NCBI GenBank assembly: GCA_030429205.1
Contig: JAUICZ010000001.1
Coordinates: forward strand, 1,416,806 to 1,480,805
Length of the DNA: 64,000 nucleotides
Direction of reading: 5' to 3'
DNA from: Bacteroidia bacterium
GTDB taxonomy: Bacteria > Bacteroidota > Bacteroidia > Chitinophagales > Chitinophagaceae
Below the pieces are notes generated by a model. That model saw only the letters and a program-made list of their open reading frames with translations. It searched no databases and was not told the DNA's origin. Position numbers and translations under genes: made by a program. This document shows, one piece after another, positions 7,997 through 14,868 of the stretch. The first letter of the stretch is position 1. Every line of letters begins with the position of its first letter.

Positions 7997-8011
7997 TACA
8001 CTCGCTTAAAA
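7997..8011 (+). promoter_or_regulatory. Shared island promoter/operator motif (variant copy)
   Basis: TACACTCGCTTAAAA differs from the copies at 2271 and 6566 at three positions (one in the -7-like octamer). It lies 10 bp before the ATG at 8022. Confidence 0.4.
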
Positions 8012-8021
8012 GAATCTCATT

Positions 8022-8360
8022 ATGAATGCGAATGACCAATTGAAGGAATATACCTGTACAGAAAGTTACTACAAGTATTTATTAGGCATGTTATTGACTG
8101 ATGGAAGCAAAGCCCTCTGTGAAAAATTTGAATGTTTCTGGTTCATTGATATTGTCTGTTCCTATCAACCAGAATTAAAAGGCGAAGATTTTCAAGTTTG
8201 GACGTTAAGAAAGAACGAAGATGGTTCAGGTAAAGTTGTATGTACTGATGGTAATGAAAGAGTATTAAAGACTCAAACAATACCATTTATTATGTTTGAA
8301 GCTGATAGAGCTACTGTTTGGGTTGAAGGGAATGTAGTATTACTTCCAAGTGAGCATTAA
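8022..8360 (+). CDS. DUF6876 family protein
   Basis: The 112-residue product matches from memory the DUF6876 pattern: a short aromatic N-terminus, then LLTDGSKALCEKFECFWFID, then IVCSYQPE, a FQVWTLRKN segment, and a C-terminal TIPFIMFEADRATVWVEGNV ending in LLPSEH. This small family is frequent on bacterial mobile elements and plasmids and has no assigned activity. The length is near the family norm. It carries a variant of the shared island promoter motif, and is followed after about 100 bp by the methyltransferase operon on the same strand, separated by that operon's own operator. Confidence 0.75.
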   Translation: MNANDQLKEYTCTESYYKYLLGMLLTDGSKALCEKFECFWFIDIVCSYQPELKGEDFQVWTLRKNEDGSGKVVCTDGNERVLKTQTIPFIMFEADRATVWVEGNVVLLPSEH

Positions 8361-8407
8361 TTAATTGATTATAAATGGTTTATTTATTATTGGCATGCAC
8401 AAACATA

Positions 8408-8440
8408 TTGCATGAATGCAACTTTTAAGTTACATTGCAT
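8408..8440 (+). promoter_or_regulatory. Inverted-repeat operator ahead of the XRE-methyltransferase operon
   Basis: TTGCAT-GA-ATGCAA (8408-8421) is a perfect inverted repeat. It overlaps AACTT-TT-AAGTT (8420-8431), and a further TTGCAT at 8435-8440 can pair with ATGCAA at 8416-8421. Such nested half-sites just before a small XRE gene are the hallmark of controller-protein operators in restriction-modification systems. The repeats end 22 bp before the ATG at 8463. Confidence 0.6.
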
Positions 8441-8462
8441 TATTTTAAATAAAACACGGGCT

Positions 8463-8660
8463 ATGAAAAGCATTGGTGATATGTTAAGAGATGCCAGGGA
8501 AAAGGAAAATATTACTCAGGAAGAGTTGGCAAAAAGAGTAGGTAAAAAAAGGAGTTACATATCAAGAATTGAGGGCTCTCAAGATTATAATATAAACATA
8601 AAGACTTTAAAAGAGGTTGTGGAAAAGGGGCTTGGTAAGGAAATTAAAATACAGTTCTAA
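8463..8660 (+). CDS. XRE controller-like regulator of the methyltransferase operon
   Basis: A 65-residue Cro/C1-type helix-turn-helix: KSIGDMLRDAREKENITQEE, then KRVGKKRSYISRIEGS, then TLKEVVEKGLGK. The ATG at 8463 is preferred to an in-frame ATG at 8412, because the latter falls inside the palindrome at 8408-8421 and adds 17 residues foreign to the family. The gene ends 4 bp before the methyltransferase start at 8665. Small XRE proteins encoded directly upstream of DNA methyltransferases typically act as C (controller) proteins that time expression of the system. The inverted repeats at 8408-8440 are the likely target. It may equally be a simple autorepressor. Confidence 0.85.
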   Translation: MKSIGDMLRDAREKENITQEELAKRVGKKRSYISRIEGSQDYNINIKTLKEVVEKGLGKEIKIQF

Positions 8661-8664
8661 GTAC

Positions 8665-9717
8665 ATGATAGGAATCGATATATTTAGTGGGGCTGGAGGG
8701 ATGAGTATGGGTGCTATAATGGCTGGTATTGATGTTAAGGTAGCAGTTGAAAGTGATATAAATGCTGCGAATACATTTAAAGAAAATCATCCTAATGCTG
8801 AGGTGTATTGCGATGACATTTGCAATATTTCATTATTAAATAAATACAATGATGTATTCGTTGTATTTGGGGGACCACCTTGTCAAGGCTTTTCTGTATC
8901 AAATACCAAAACTCGAAATAGTGATAATGCAAATAATAATTTGTTTAAGGAGTATGTTCGAGTAGTTAAAGAACTTCAGCCCAAATGGTTTGTGTTTGAA
9001 AATGTTGAGGGTTTTCAGACTTTTGAAAAAGGTCGAATAGTCAGAGAATTATATGAAGAATTTAATTCATTAGGTTATTTATGTACAAGTGAAGTATTAA
9101 CTGCTTCTGACTACGGTGTGCCTCAAAATAGGAACCGGTTTTTTATGGTGGGCAACAACTGCAATATTGAGTATGTTTTCCCCCAAAAAAACAACTATAA
9201 AGTTACAGTGCACCAAGCGATATCTGATTTACCCTCATTGAGTAATGGTGATTGCCTTGATGAGCTACCTTATAAAAAACAAAGACCAAGTTTATATGCA
9301 AAATCATTAAGAACAGATAAAGGTATCTCCCTTCAAAACTATGTTTCAAGAAATCAAGATTATGTGATTGAGAGATATAAACATATAAAACAGGGCGAAA
9401 ATTGGAAGTCTATCCCCGAAGAGTTAATGAGTAATTACAAGAATTCTGATAATTGTCATAGTGGCATTTATAGAAGGTTAAATCCCAAGAAACCATCTGT
9501 AGTAATAGCTAATTATAGAAAAAATATGCTTATTCATCCTTATGAGGATAGAGGGTTGTCTGTACGGGAAGCAGCACGCATTCAAAGCTTTCCTGATGAT
9601 TTTATATTTAAAGGAAGTTTAATGCACATACAACAACAAATTGGAAATGCTGTTCCGCCAATATTAGCCAAGTATATTTTTTCTCAAATCATAAAACTTT
9701 CCCTTGAAAATGAGTGA
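8665..9717 (+). CDS. C5-cytosine DNA methyltransferase
   Basis: The 350-residue protein carries the main m5C methyltransferase motifs in order: I DIFSGAGGMSMG at the very N-terminus, IV GGPPCQGFS with the catalytic Cys, VI FENVEGF, VIII QNRNRFF, IX SVREAARIQSFPDDF, X QQIGNAVPP. It transfers a methyl group from S-adenosylmethionine to C5 of cytosine in a specific DNA site, which cannot be read from sequence. The start at 8665 gives the usual short lead before motif I. The target-recognition region (about 190-280) is short. The stop overlaps the ATPase start by 8 bp (ATGAGTGA), so the two are probably translationally coupled. No restriction endonuclease gene is recognised nearby. Confidence 0.93.
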   Translation: MIGIDIFSGAGGMSMGAIMAGIDVKVAVESDINAANTFKENHPNAEVYCDDICNISLLNKYNDVFVVFGGPPCQGFSVSNTKTRNSDNANNNLFKEYVRVVKELQPKWFVFENVEGFQTFEKGRIVRELYEEFNSLGYLCTSEVLTASDYGVPQNRNRFFMVGNNCNIEYVFPQKNNYKVTVHQAISDLPSLSNGDCLDELPYKKQRPSLYAKSLRTDKGISLQNYVSRNQDYVIERYKHIKQGENWKSIPEELMSNYKNSDNCHSGIYRRLNPKKPSVVIANYRKNMLIHPYEDRGLSVREAARIQSFPDDFIFKGSLMHIQQQIGNAVPPILAKYIFSQIIKLSLENE

Positions 9718-11830
9718 TGTCAAATACATAAAATTTAATTTCGATGTAAGTGCATATAGGTTATTAGGGCGTGAGTTAATTACAGATAGAATTACAGCAC
9801 TTTTTGAGATTGTAAAAAATGCATATGATGCTAATGCTAATGAAGTAGAGATAGAATTCATTAAGGTATCACCTAAAAGCAATGAATCCAAAATAATTAT
9901 TAAGGATGATGGGATAGGAATGAAGTTGTCTGATATCCAATCAAAGTGGATGGTTATAGGTACGAGTAGTAAAAGGAGAGAGCGTGTGTCCCCAGCTCCT
10001 TACAATCGCAAAGTAGTAGGTAAGAAGGGTATTGGTCGTTTTGCAGTTGACCTACTTGGTTCAAAATTGACGCTTAAAACAAAAAAGAAAGGAGAAGAAG
10101 AGTGGATTTTTTTGGAGACAGATTGGTCGTACTATTCCAAATTAGAAACATCTCAATTAGAGCTTCCATTTGATAAAAAGAAAGAATTCTTTACTGATAT
10201 TGAGAATAAATACTGGTTCTCCAAGGGGGCGAAAAATGGTCATGGAACTGTATTAGAAATAGAAGATGTTAATGATGAATGGACAGAGTTAGATATTAAG
10301 CGTGCTCACAAAGAGCTATCTAAATTGGTATCCCCTTCATCACAAATTCCACATAAGCATCCTTTTAAAATCACGATTAAGTCGGATTTTCCAGGAGCCG
10401 AAAAAATAGATGTTAAACCTCTTTCTGTTATTGAATATGCCACAGTAAGTATTGATATAAAGTACGATGATGTGTCAGGTAAACAGGAGATAATACAATA
10501 CGAAAATGGTGAATTAATAAAAAAAGAAGTTTCATCTCGAGCATTCGGCCCGGTGAACTTTAAGCTTTACTATTTTAATCAAGGTGCCAAACGGAAATTC
10601 AAAGAAAAATCTCATTTAGAGATTGATGGAATAAAAATTTACAGAGATGGAATAATAACGACACCGTTTGCAGAAACAGAGGCCAATATTGAAAAACAAA
10701 AAGACATTCTTGGAGTAGATAAGAGAAGGTATTCGGGGTTCTTCGAAAGAATTAATAGTCGAGATTTACTTGGTTTTATAGAATTAACTGACGAAAAGAA
10801 TCCGAGAATTATTGAAGCAACAAACAGGCAGGATTTTATTGATAATAAGGAGTGGCGAGAATTAAAGTTATTTATTATCGAACATATTCAGCAAATTGAA
10901 AAATACTTAAAACACCAAAGGGAAAGTATCAGAAATGTCACAAAATCGGATTTAGGACGTGCTGATGCTGAATTGAAAAGCATTAAAAAGACATTAGCAA
11001 ATGTAAAAAAAGATGCCACGCCCGAAGTGAAAGCCCAGTTAAGACACATTGAGGCTGACTTGGGTAAACTACAGGGGACAGTAAATAAAAGCATGAGAGA
11101 TTATGCTAAATTAGAAGAAGACAGTAAACAGAAAGAAAATTTATACTTTAGTTTAGTTTCTCTGCAAACATACGCTTCCATGTTTTCTCATATGACTAAA
11201 CATACTATTGGCCATGTTTTAAGAGACGCAGAATATTTCAGCAAACATTTCCCAAATAAAAAGCTAAATCAACGCTTTCAAACTATATCAACAAGAATAT
11301 ATAATGAGTTTATTGCTCTGAGGACAGGTGTAGATTTTATGCTCAAATATGCACAGTCTGATAACGAAATAGAGGACATTAACCTTTATGACCTTTTGGA
11401 TAATCTCTTTTTTAATATTTATGATGATGTATTTAAAAAAGAAGCAATCTCAGCTTCTCTTGAAATAAAAAACAACTTAATACTTAGCTATAATAAAAAG
11501 GCTTTAGAAGATGTATTTGATAACCTAATCTCAAATTCAATTAAAGCACTCAATAATGTAAAGGATAAAAAAATTAAGTGTAGCGGTATAGTTGATAAAA
11601 ATGAATTAATATTATATTTCTCTGACAACGGTATCGGTATTTCTGAAGAAGATAAGTACAGAATATTTGATATTTTCTTTACTAAAACTGCAGACCAGGG
11701 TGGTGCTGGTATTGGATTATATATGGTGAAGACCAGAATCGAAGCAATGCACGGTACTATTGACGTTATAGATAATGAATTTAAACCTACGGGAGCTACA
11801 TTTAAAATAACATTACCATTTAAAAAATAA
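9710..11830 (+). CDS. Dual GHKL ATPase / histidine-kinase-like protein of the methyltransferase operon
   Basis: 706 residues with two separate GHKL modules. The N-terminal one (about 15-210) is of Hsp90/MutL/MORC type: FEIVKNAYDANA with Asn37 and Asp40, DDGIGM at 66-71, GKKGIGRFA at 104-112. A middle region (210-400) follows, then a coiled-coil-rich stretch (about 395-480). Next comes a helical pair with MFSHMTKHTIGH (491-502), which resembles a kinase H-box. The C-terminal module (about 560-706) is a histidine-kinase ATPase: DNLISNSIKA, SDNGIGI, FDIFFTKT and GGAGIGLYMVK. No membrane segments are present, so it is cytosolic. The ATG at 9710 overlaps the methyltransferase stop; the receiver gene follows after 6 bp. 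Prokaryotic MORC/MutL-like ATPases in restriction-modification loci are established; the kinase role here is inferred. Confidence 0.85.
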   Translation: MSDVKYIKFNFDVSAYRLLGRELITDRITALFEIVKNAYDANANEVEIEFIKVSPKSNESKIIIKDDGIGMKLSDIQSKWMVIGTSSKRRERVSPAPYNRKVVGKKGIGRFAVDLLGSKLTLKTKKKGEEEWIFLETDWSYYSKLETSQLELPFDKKKEFFTDIENKYWFSKGAKNGHGTVLEIEDVNDEWTELDIKRAHKELSKLVSPSSQIPHKHPFKITIKSDFPGAEKIDVKPLSVIEYATVSIDIKYDDVSGKQEIIQYENGELIKKEVSSRAFGPVNFKLYYFNQGAKRKFKEKSHLEIDGIKIYRDGIITTPFAETEANIEKQKDILGVDKRRYSGFFERINSRDLLGFIELTDEKNPRIIEATNRQDFIDNKEWRELKLFIIEHIQQIEKYLKHQRESIRNVTKSDLGRADAELKSIKKTLANVKKDATPEVKAQLRHIEADLGKLQGTVNKSMRDYAKLEEDSKQKENLYFSLVSLQTYASMFSHMTKHTIGHVLRDAEYFSKHFPNKKLNQRFQTISTRIYNEFIALRTGVDFMLKYAQSDNEIEDINLYDLLDNLFFNIYDDVFKKEAISASLEIKNNLILSYNKKALEDVFDNLISNSIKALNNVKDKKIKCSGIVDKNELILYFSDNGIGISEEDKYRIFDIFFTKTADQGGAGIGLYMVKTRIEAMHGTIDVIDNEFKPTGATFKITLPFKK

Positions 11831-11836
11831 TCAGAA

Positions 11837-12442
11837 ATGGATATTCAAATTTTGATTATAGAAGACGACCCTAAATTAGAAGATGATAGTCTTATTTGGG
11901 AGCTTAAGGATAAATTTGGCGAGAAGAATGTTCGCTTTATTCCCAGCCCTAAAGAAGGACTTAATTTCATTAATGAAAATTTACATATCAATATTGTTGT
12001 ACTTCTGGATATTGACTTTCCTGCAAATGAAATGGATGGCCATCAAGTGTTAGCAGAAATACGTAAGATGTCTCATCTGATACCAATAATACTATGGAGT
12101 GGTGTTAATGAAAATGAAGAATCTTTTAGTGATTTTATTAATAATCATGCTTTTGGATTTATAAGTAAAACCGCAACATCTGAAGAAGCACTAAAAATTA
12201 TTAATAAGGCAATACTTCATTTAGAATCAAGTATTGATAATTCAATCGAAGACTGGATTATTGATAATGATGAAGATAAAGATAAACCTATATATTTTAC
12301 AGGAGACGGGAGGTCTTATTCTCTAAACCAAATTTTAAATGAAATAAGGCATCAAACCGAAGTAGGAAAGTCATTTGCCACTAAATTGAATAAACTTACC
12401 ATAGACCTATTATTACGGAACAAAGAAAATCTAAATGATTAG
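11837..12442 (+). CDS. Stand-alone receiver-domain protein of the methyltransferase operon
   Basis: The 201-residue protein starts with a full receiver domain (about 3-125). Its acidic cluster is Glu9-Asp10-Asp11, the probable phospho-acceptor is Asp58 (VVLLDIDFP), Ser88 is in LWSG and Lys111 in FISKTA. An acidic linker (about 130-145) leads to a C-terminal helical segment of about 50 residues containing YSLNQILNEIRHQTEVGKSF. There is no DNA-binding domain. A receiver with intact chemistry but no output helix-turn-helix, directly downstream of a kinase-like ATPase, suggests protein-protein signalling. The C-terminal segment might dock the kinase or the caspase-like partner. The gene overlaps the next one by 8 bp. 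Confidence 0.85.
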   Translation: MDIQILIIEDDPKLEDDSLIWELKDKFGEKNVRFIPSPKEGLNFINENLHINIVVLLDIDFPANEMDGHQVLAEIRKMSHLIPIILWSGVNENEESFSDFINNHAFGFISKTATSEEALKIINKAILHLESSIDNSIEDWIIDNDEDKDKPIYFTGDGRSYSLNQILNEIRHQTEVGKSFATKLNKLTIDLLLRNKENLND

Positions 12443-13043
12443 AATAATATTAGCTTTTGATGAACAAGATATCAGTATGGGAAGCTTTAATCGGGGGTGT
12501 TTAGAATCTTATCAAGAGTATTTTGGAGATAATGACGAAAGGGTGACTATTATTAAAAGTGCTCAATTGAATGAGTTAAATATTAAGTTTCAGACAGATG
12601 GTAAACAACCATTTATTTTCACAGCGTACTCTCATGGTAATCAGAATGGTGAGTTACATTCAATCAACGGTGTATATCTTTCTACTACTGTAAATAATAC
12701 GCTGTTTACTAAAACCTTCGTGTATACTGTATCATGTCACTCAGGTAAAAAACTTGGGGAAGAGCTTGTTAATAATGGATGTACTACATTTTTTGGCTAC
12801 AAAACTGTGTACCAATATTGGGACGGTTATGTTTGTTTTCCTGAATGCGCAAATTTTGGTTTTTTTCTATTTATTGAAGGGCAAAGGTCAAATGATATAT
12901 ACAATGAAATGATAACGAAGTATAATGACTGTATCGATAAAACTTACCAAGAGAATTATTTAGTAGCATCATTATTAAGAGACAATAGAGATGCATTAAT
13001 ACATTTAGGTGAAGATGTCAATGTTAATTCATTGTTCGATTAA
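12435..13043 (+). CDS. Caspase/CHAT-like putative cysteine protease, probable effector
   Basis: The 202-residue protein shows the core of a caspase-fold (clan CD) protease. A hydrophobic strand FIFTAYSHG carries His67, and a second strand TFVYTVSCHSGKKLGEEL carries Cys101, followed by a NNGCTTFFGYK segment. This matches the order seen in CHAT proteases (HG motif, then SAC-x-G-x-x-LG and a Gly-rich turn with GA-x-x-V). The His-Cys spacing of 34 is shorter than the usual 40 or so. There is no signal peptide, so it would act in the cytosol. It is the last gene of the operon, overlapping the receiver gene by 8 bp, which places it as the output of the relay. Caspase-like effectors of abortive infection are established elsewhere. 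Substrate unknown. Confidence 0.65.
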   Translation: MIRIILAFDEQDISMGSFNRGCLESYQEYFGDNDERVTIIKSAQLNELNIKFQTDGKQPFIFTAYSHGNQNGELHSINGVYLSTTVNNTLFTKTFVYTVSCHSGKKLGEELVNNGCTTFFGYKTVYQYWDGYVCFPECANFGFFLFIEGQRSNDIYNEMITKYNDCIDKTYQENYLVASLLRDNRDALIHLGEDVNVNSLFD

Positions 13044-13180
13044 ATTCGAACTTCTGTTTCAATGGAACCTTAATAGGTCTAACGATTCCATATAATTGTA
13101 AAAAAGAACACAATTTTTAGAATTCTCAACCCATGAACTTCGATAAATTATACTATTAATTTGTTTTGAATAACCTAAAA

Positions 13181-13396
13181 CTATGTACAGCATGACTTAT
13201 TGGATTGAATAGGTGGACACTTAATTGTCCCATAGCTACAAAACACACAACAATCACCCTTTAAAGGTTTTAGTCTTATTTTACATGCCTTACATTCGTA
13301 AAAGAACTGGCAAGCGTCAACGGGCATGGTTTCCTCTTTCTTATGCCCACAAAAAGGGCAGGTAATCACTGATTGTAATATTATTTTTTGAGACAT
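13181..13396 (-). CDS. GDCC-type small Cys-rich protein of mer-like cluster
   Basis: A 71-residue protein with paired cysteines: CPFCGHKKEE near residues 14-23, YECKACKIRL, and GDCCVFCSYGTIKCPP near 47-62, ending KSCCT. The GDCCVFCSYG signature recurs in small proteins next to mercury-transport genes of Bacteroidota. The first two pairs may form a zinc ribbon; the other Cys may hand over metal. It lies downstream of merTP on the same strand, probably in the same transcript. Exact role unknown; metal binding is inferred from the cysteines. Confidence 0.7.
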   Translation of the reverse strand: MSQKIILQSVITCPFCGHKKEETMPVDACQFFYECKACKIRLKPLKGDCCVFCSYGTIKCPPIQSNKSCCT

Positions 13397-13450
13397 GATA
13401 AATTATTTATTAATGTTATTCCCATTCTTTCAAACTTAACTGTATTATTT

Positions 13451-13546
13451 TTATACTATAGCTATTAAAGCAAGCGCAACTCCACAAACCAATGGTACAT
13501 TGTAAAATGAGACACTTCTGGTGTTGACTGATTTTTGCTTTGACAA
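13451..13546 (-). CDS. Possible 31-aa small ORF or degraded gene in the mer-like cluster
   Basis: With a TTG start at 13546-13544, a 31-residue frame is open. It contains a Ser/Lys/Thr-rich start, a VSFYNVPLVCG segment and a hydrophobic end. The NVPLVCG stretch recalls small proteins near Bacteroidota metal-resistance genes, but the sequence then departs and stops. It may be a truncated relic. An overlapping frame gives a different 45-residue lipoprotein-like peptide from a GTG, so neither is certain. Confidence 0.2.
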   Translation of the reverse strand: MSKQKSVNTRSVSFYNVPLVCGVALALIAIV

Positions 13547-13603
13547 CCTGCAAAGGTGATGATAGCAATCGCTATCATTATCTTAGACACTAATTTTCCC
13601 ACA

Positions 13604-14197
13604 CTATGGAGTAGTTTTATAATCTGTCTTCTCATTTACTGACTGCATCAATTTAACAAGTGACACTTTCGTCTTATCGTATATTACTGTAGTCGTACTA
13701 TCCTCATAGCTGGTTTTTGCTTCCACTACTCCGATTTCATCTAATAGAACGCGGTTCACGTGTTCTTCACAACTCGTACAGGTCATACCTATAACTCGGA
13801 AGTATGCAACTGTATCATTCGTTGAGCTTAATTGTGTAGCCTTAGGTTGTTTCTGTGTAAAAAAAATGTGAGAGTAATATGGGAATGTTAATAACCCAAT
13901 GGTCAAACATGCTATAATCCATACAAAAGTCTTTGATTGTACAAATGATTTCTTCCCTGTTTCACAACCACAACTGTCTTTTTTTCTTGGTTTGTATGCC
14001 TGATAAAATGCAAACCCTAAGGAAAGGACTGTCGCCATTATTAGGTAGGGACGTAATGGGGTAAGCCAACCAAAGGAGCTTGATACTCCAGCTACTCCAC
14101 CAATAATTGTTATTACTGGAACAATACAACATAATGATGATGTTGTGGCAAGCAAAATACTTGAAATAAGGACGTTATTTCGGGTGTTAATTTTCAT
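13604..14197 (-). CDS. Mercuric transport protein MerTP-like fusion
   Basis: The 197-residue protein joins a MerT-like membrane part to a MerP-like domain. The first membrane helix carries the vicinal Cys23-Cys24 (SSLCCIVPV) typical of MerT; two more hydrophobic segments lie near 50-66 and 92-106. A Cys pair, CGC, at 76-78 is in the loop between them. The C-terminal part (about 130-197) is an HMA metal-binding fold with GMTCTSCEEHVN (Cys140, Cys143). Family knowledge gives uptake of Hg(II) into the cytosol for reduction. The gene touches the ArsR gene upstream (shared base at 14197). No merA is in the window, so the metal or the final step may differ. Confidence 0.85.
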   Translation of the reverse strand: MKINTRNNVLISSILLATTSSLCCIVPVITIIGGVAGVSSSFGWLTPLRPYLIMATVLSLGFAFYQAYKPRKKDSCGCETGKKSFVQSKTFVWIIACLTIGLLTFPYYSHIFFTQKQPKATQLSSTNDTVAYFRVIGMTCTSCEEHVNRVLLDEIGVVEAKTSYEDSTTTVIYDKTKVSLVKLMQSVNEKTDYKTTP

Positions 14198-14559
14198 TAT
14201 GGAGTCACGACAGCTTGATTAATATGCTTAAAAAATGGTCTTAATATACTCATGTAATTAGCTTTGATTGAGTAGTAGATTGTTTGTCCCTCTTTTCTAA
14301 ACTCAATAACATTCCCATCTTTTAACTTTCTCAGGTGCTGTGATATAGCCGGACTACTCATGTTGAGTATGTCACTTAAGTCACATGGGCATAATTCTTT
14401 TTCTTCTTCAAGCAGGTATAATATTTTTAACCTAACCTCGTTTCCGGCAAGATTTAAAACACTTGATAATTTTTTCAATGAAGTATCACAAGATTGAATT
14501 TTATCTCTACATTCCTTTATTTGCTCTTTATTAGCAAATTGTCTAATACAGGTTTCCAT
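14197..14559 (-). CDS. ArsR/SmtB-family metal-sensing repressor
   Basis: The 120-residue protein is a single winged helix: LNLAGNEVRLKILYLLEEEK, then ELCPCDLSDIL with the metal-binding Cys pair typical of ArsR sensors, then the recognition helix SSPAISQHLRKLKDGNVI and the wing YYSIK. Additional Cys residues near the N-terminus (Cys4, Cys17, Cys24) may contribute ligands. The promoter upstream carries a perfect inverted repeat (14583-14604) over its -33 element, so autorepression relieved by metal is likely. The gene is first of a minus-strand operon with MerTP and the GDCC protein. Confidence 0.9.
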   Translation of the reverse strand: METCIRQFANKEQIKECRDKIQSCDTSLKKLSSVLNLAGNEVRLKILYLLEEEKELCPCDLSDILNMSSPAISQHLRKLKDGNVIEFRKEGQTIYYSIKANYMSILRPFFKHINQAVVTP

Positions 14560-14563
14560 AAAG

Positions 14564-14604
14564 CAAAGTTAGTAATTTAATTATTTAAGCAAGTACTTAA
14601 ATAC
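14564..14604 (-). promoter_or_regulatory. ArsR operon promoter with overlapping operator
   Basis: On the minus strand TTG (14593-14591), a 19-bp spacer, then TAACTTTG (14571-14564) form a full Bacteroidota promoter. The perfect inverted repeat TATTTAAG/CTTAAATA (14583-14590 and 14597-14604) covers the -33 element, as expected for an ArsR repressor site. Confidence 0.75.
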
Positions 14605-14829
14605 ATTTTTTTAACCAATCGAGATTGAGAATTCAAAGGAAAGAAACCAGGAAATGGCAGAGACCTTACTTGTTTCTGCAACTTAGTGACTTACATAGTT
14701 CATAATATTATAGATTACTACATCCCCATGTGTTAATATAAAATCTGGTACTCAATATATCAGTTCATTTGGCCTCCCTTAGAAGTTCAGTGCATATTTT
14801 AGTGCATAATGAAATGAGTGAAAACAAAA
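14605..14829. other. Gene-free stretch at the right end of the island
   Basis: No convincing coding frame is seen. The piece contains GTGCATATTTTAGTGCATAA (14790-14809), with GTGCAT repeated. The right attachment boundary of the island probably lies here or inside the tRNA 3' end, but no direct repeat is visible within the window to fix it. Confidence 0.3.
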
Positions 14830-14857
14830 AAGCAGCTACGTTTATACGTAACTGCTT
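14830..14857 (-). terminator. Intrinsic terminator of the tRNA-Leu gene
   Basis: AAGCAGCTACGT (14830-14841) and ACGTAACTGCTT (14846-14857) pair at 11 of 12 positions around a 4-base loop. On the minus strand the stem is followed by TTTTTTGTTTT. It ends 12 bp past the tRNA 3' end. Confidence 0.75.
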
Positions 14858-14868
14858 GGTAATCAAAG

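Noticed and set aside
8412-8462. An upstream ATG at 8412 in frame with the XRE gene
   Set aside because: It falls inside the inverted repeat and adds 17 residues unlike the family; the start at 8463 fits the domain.
1-14868. An integrase or transposase for the island
   Set aside because: No tyrosine or serine recombinase or DDE transposase is recognisable; it may lie left of the window.
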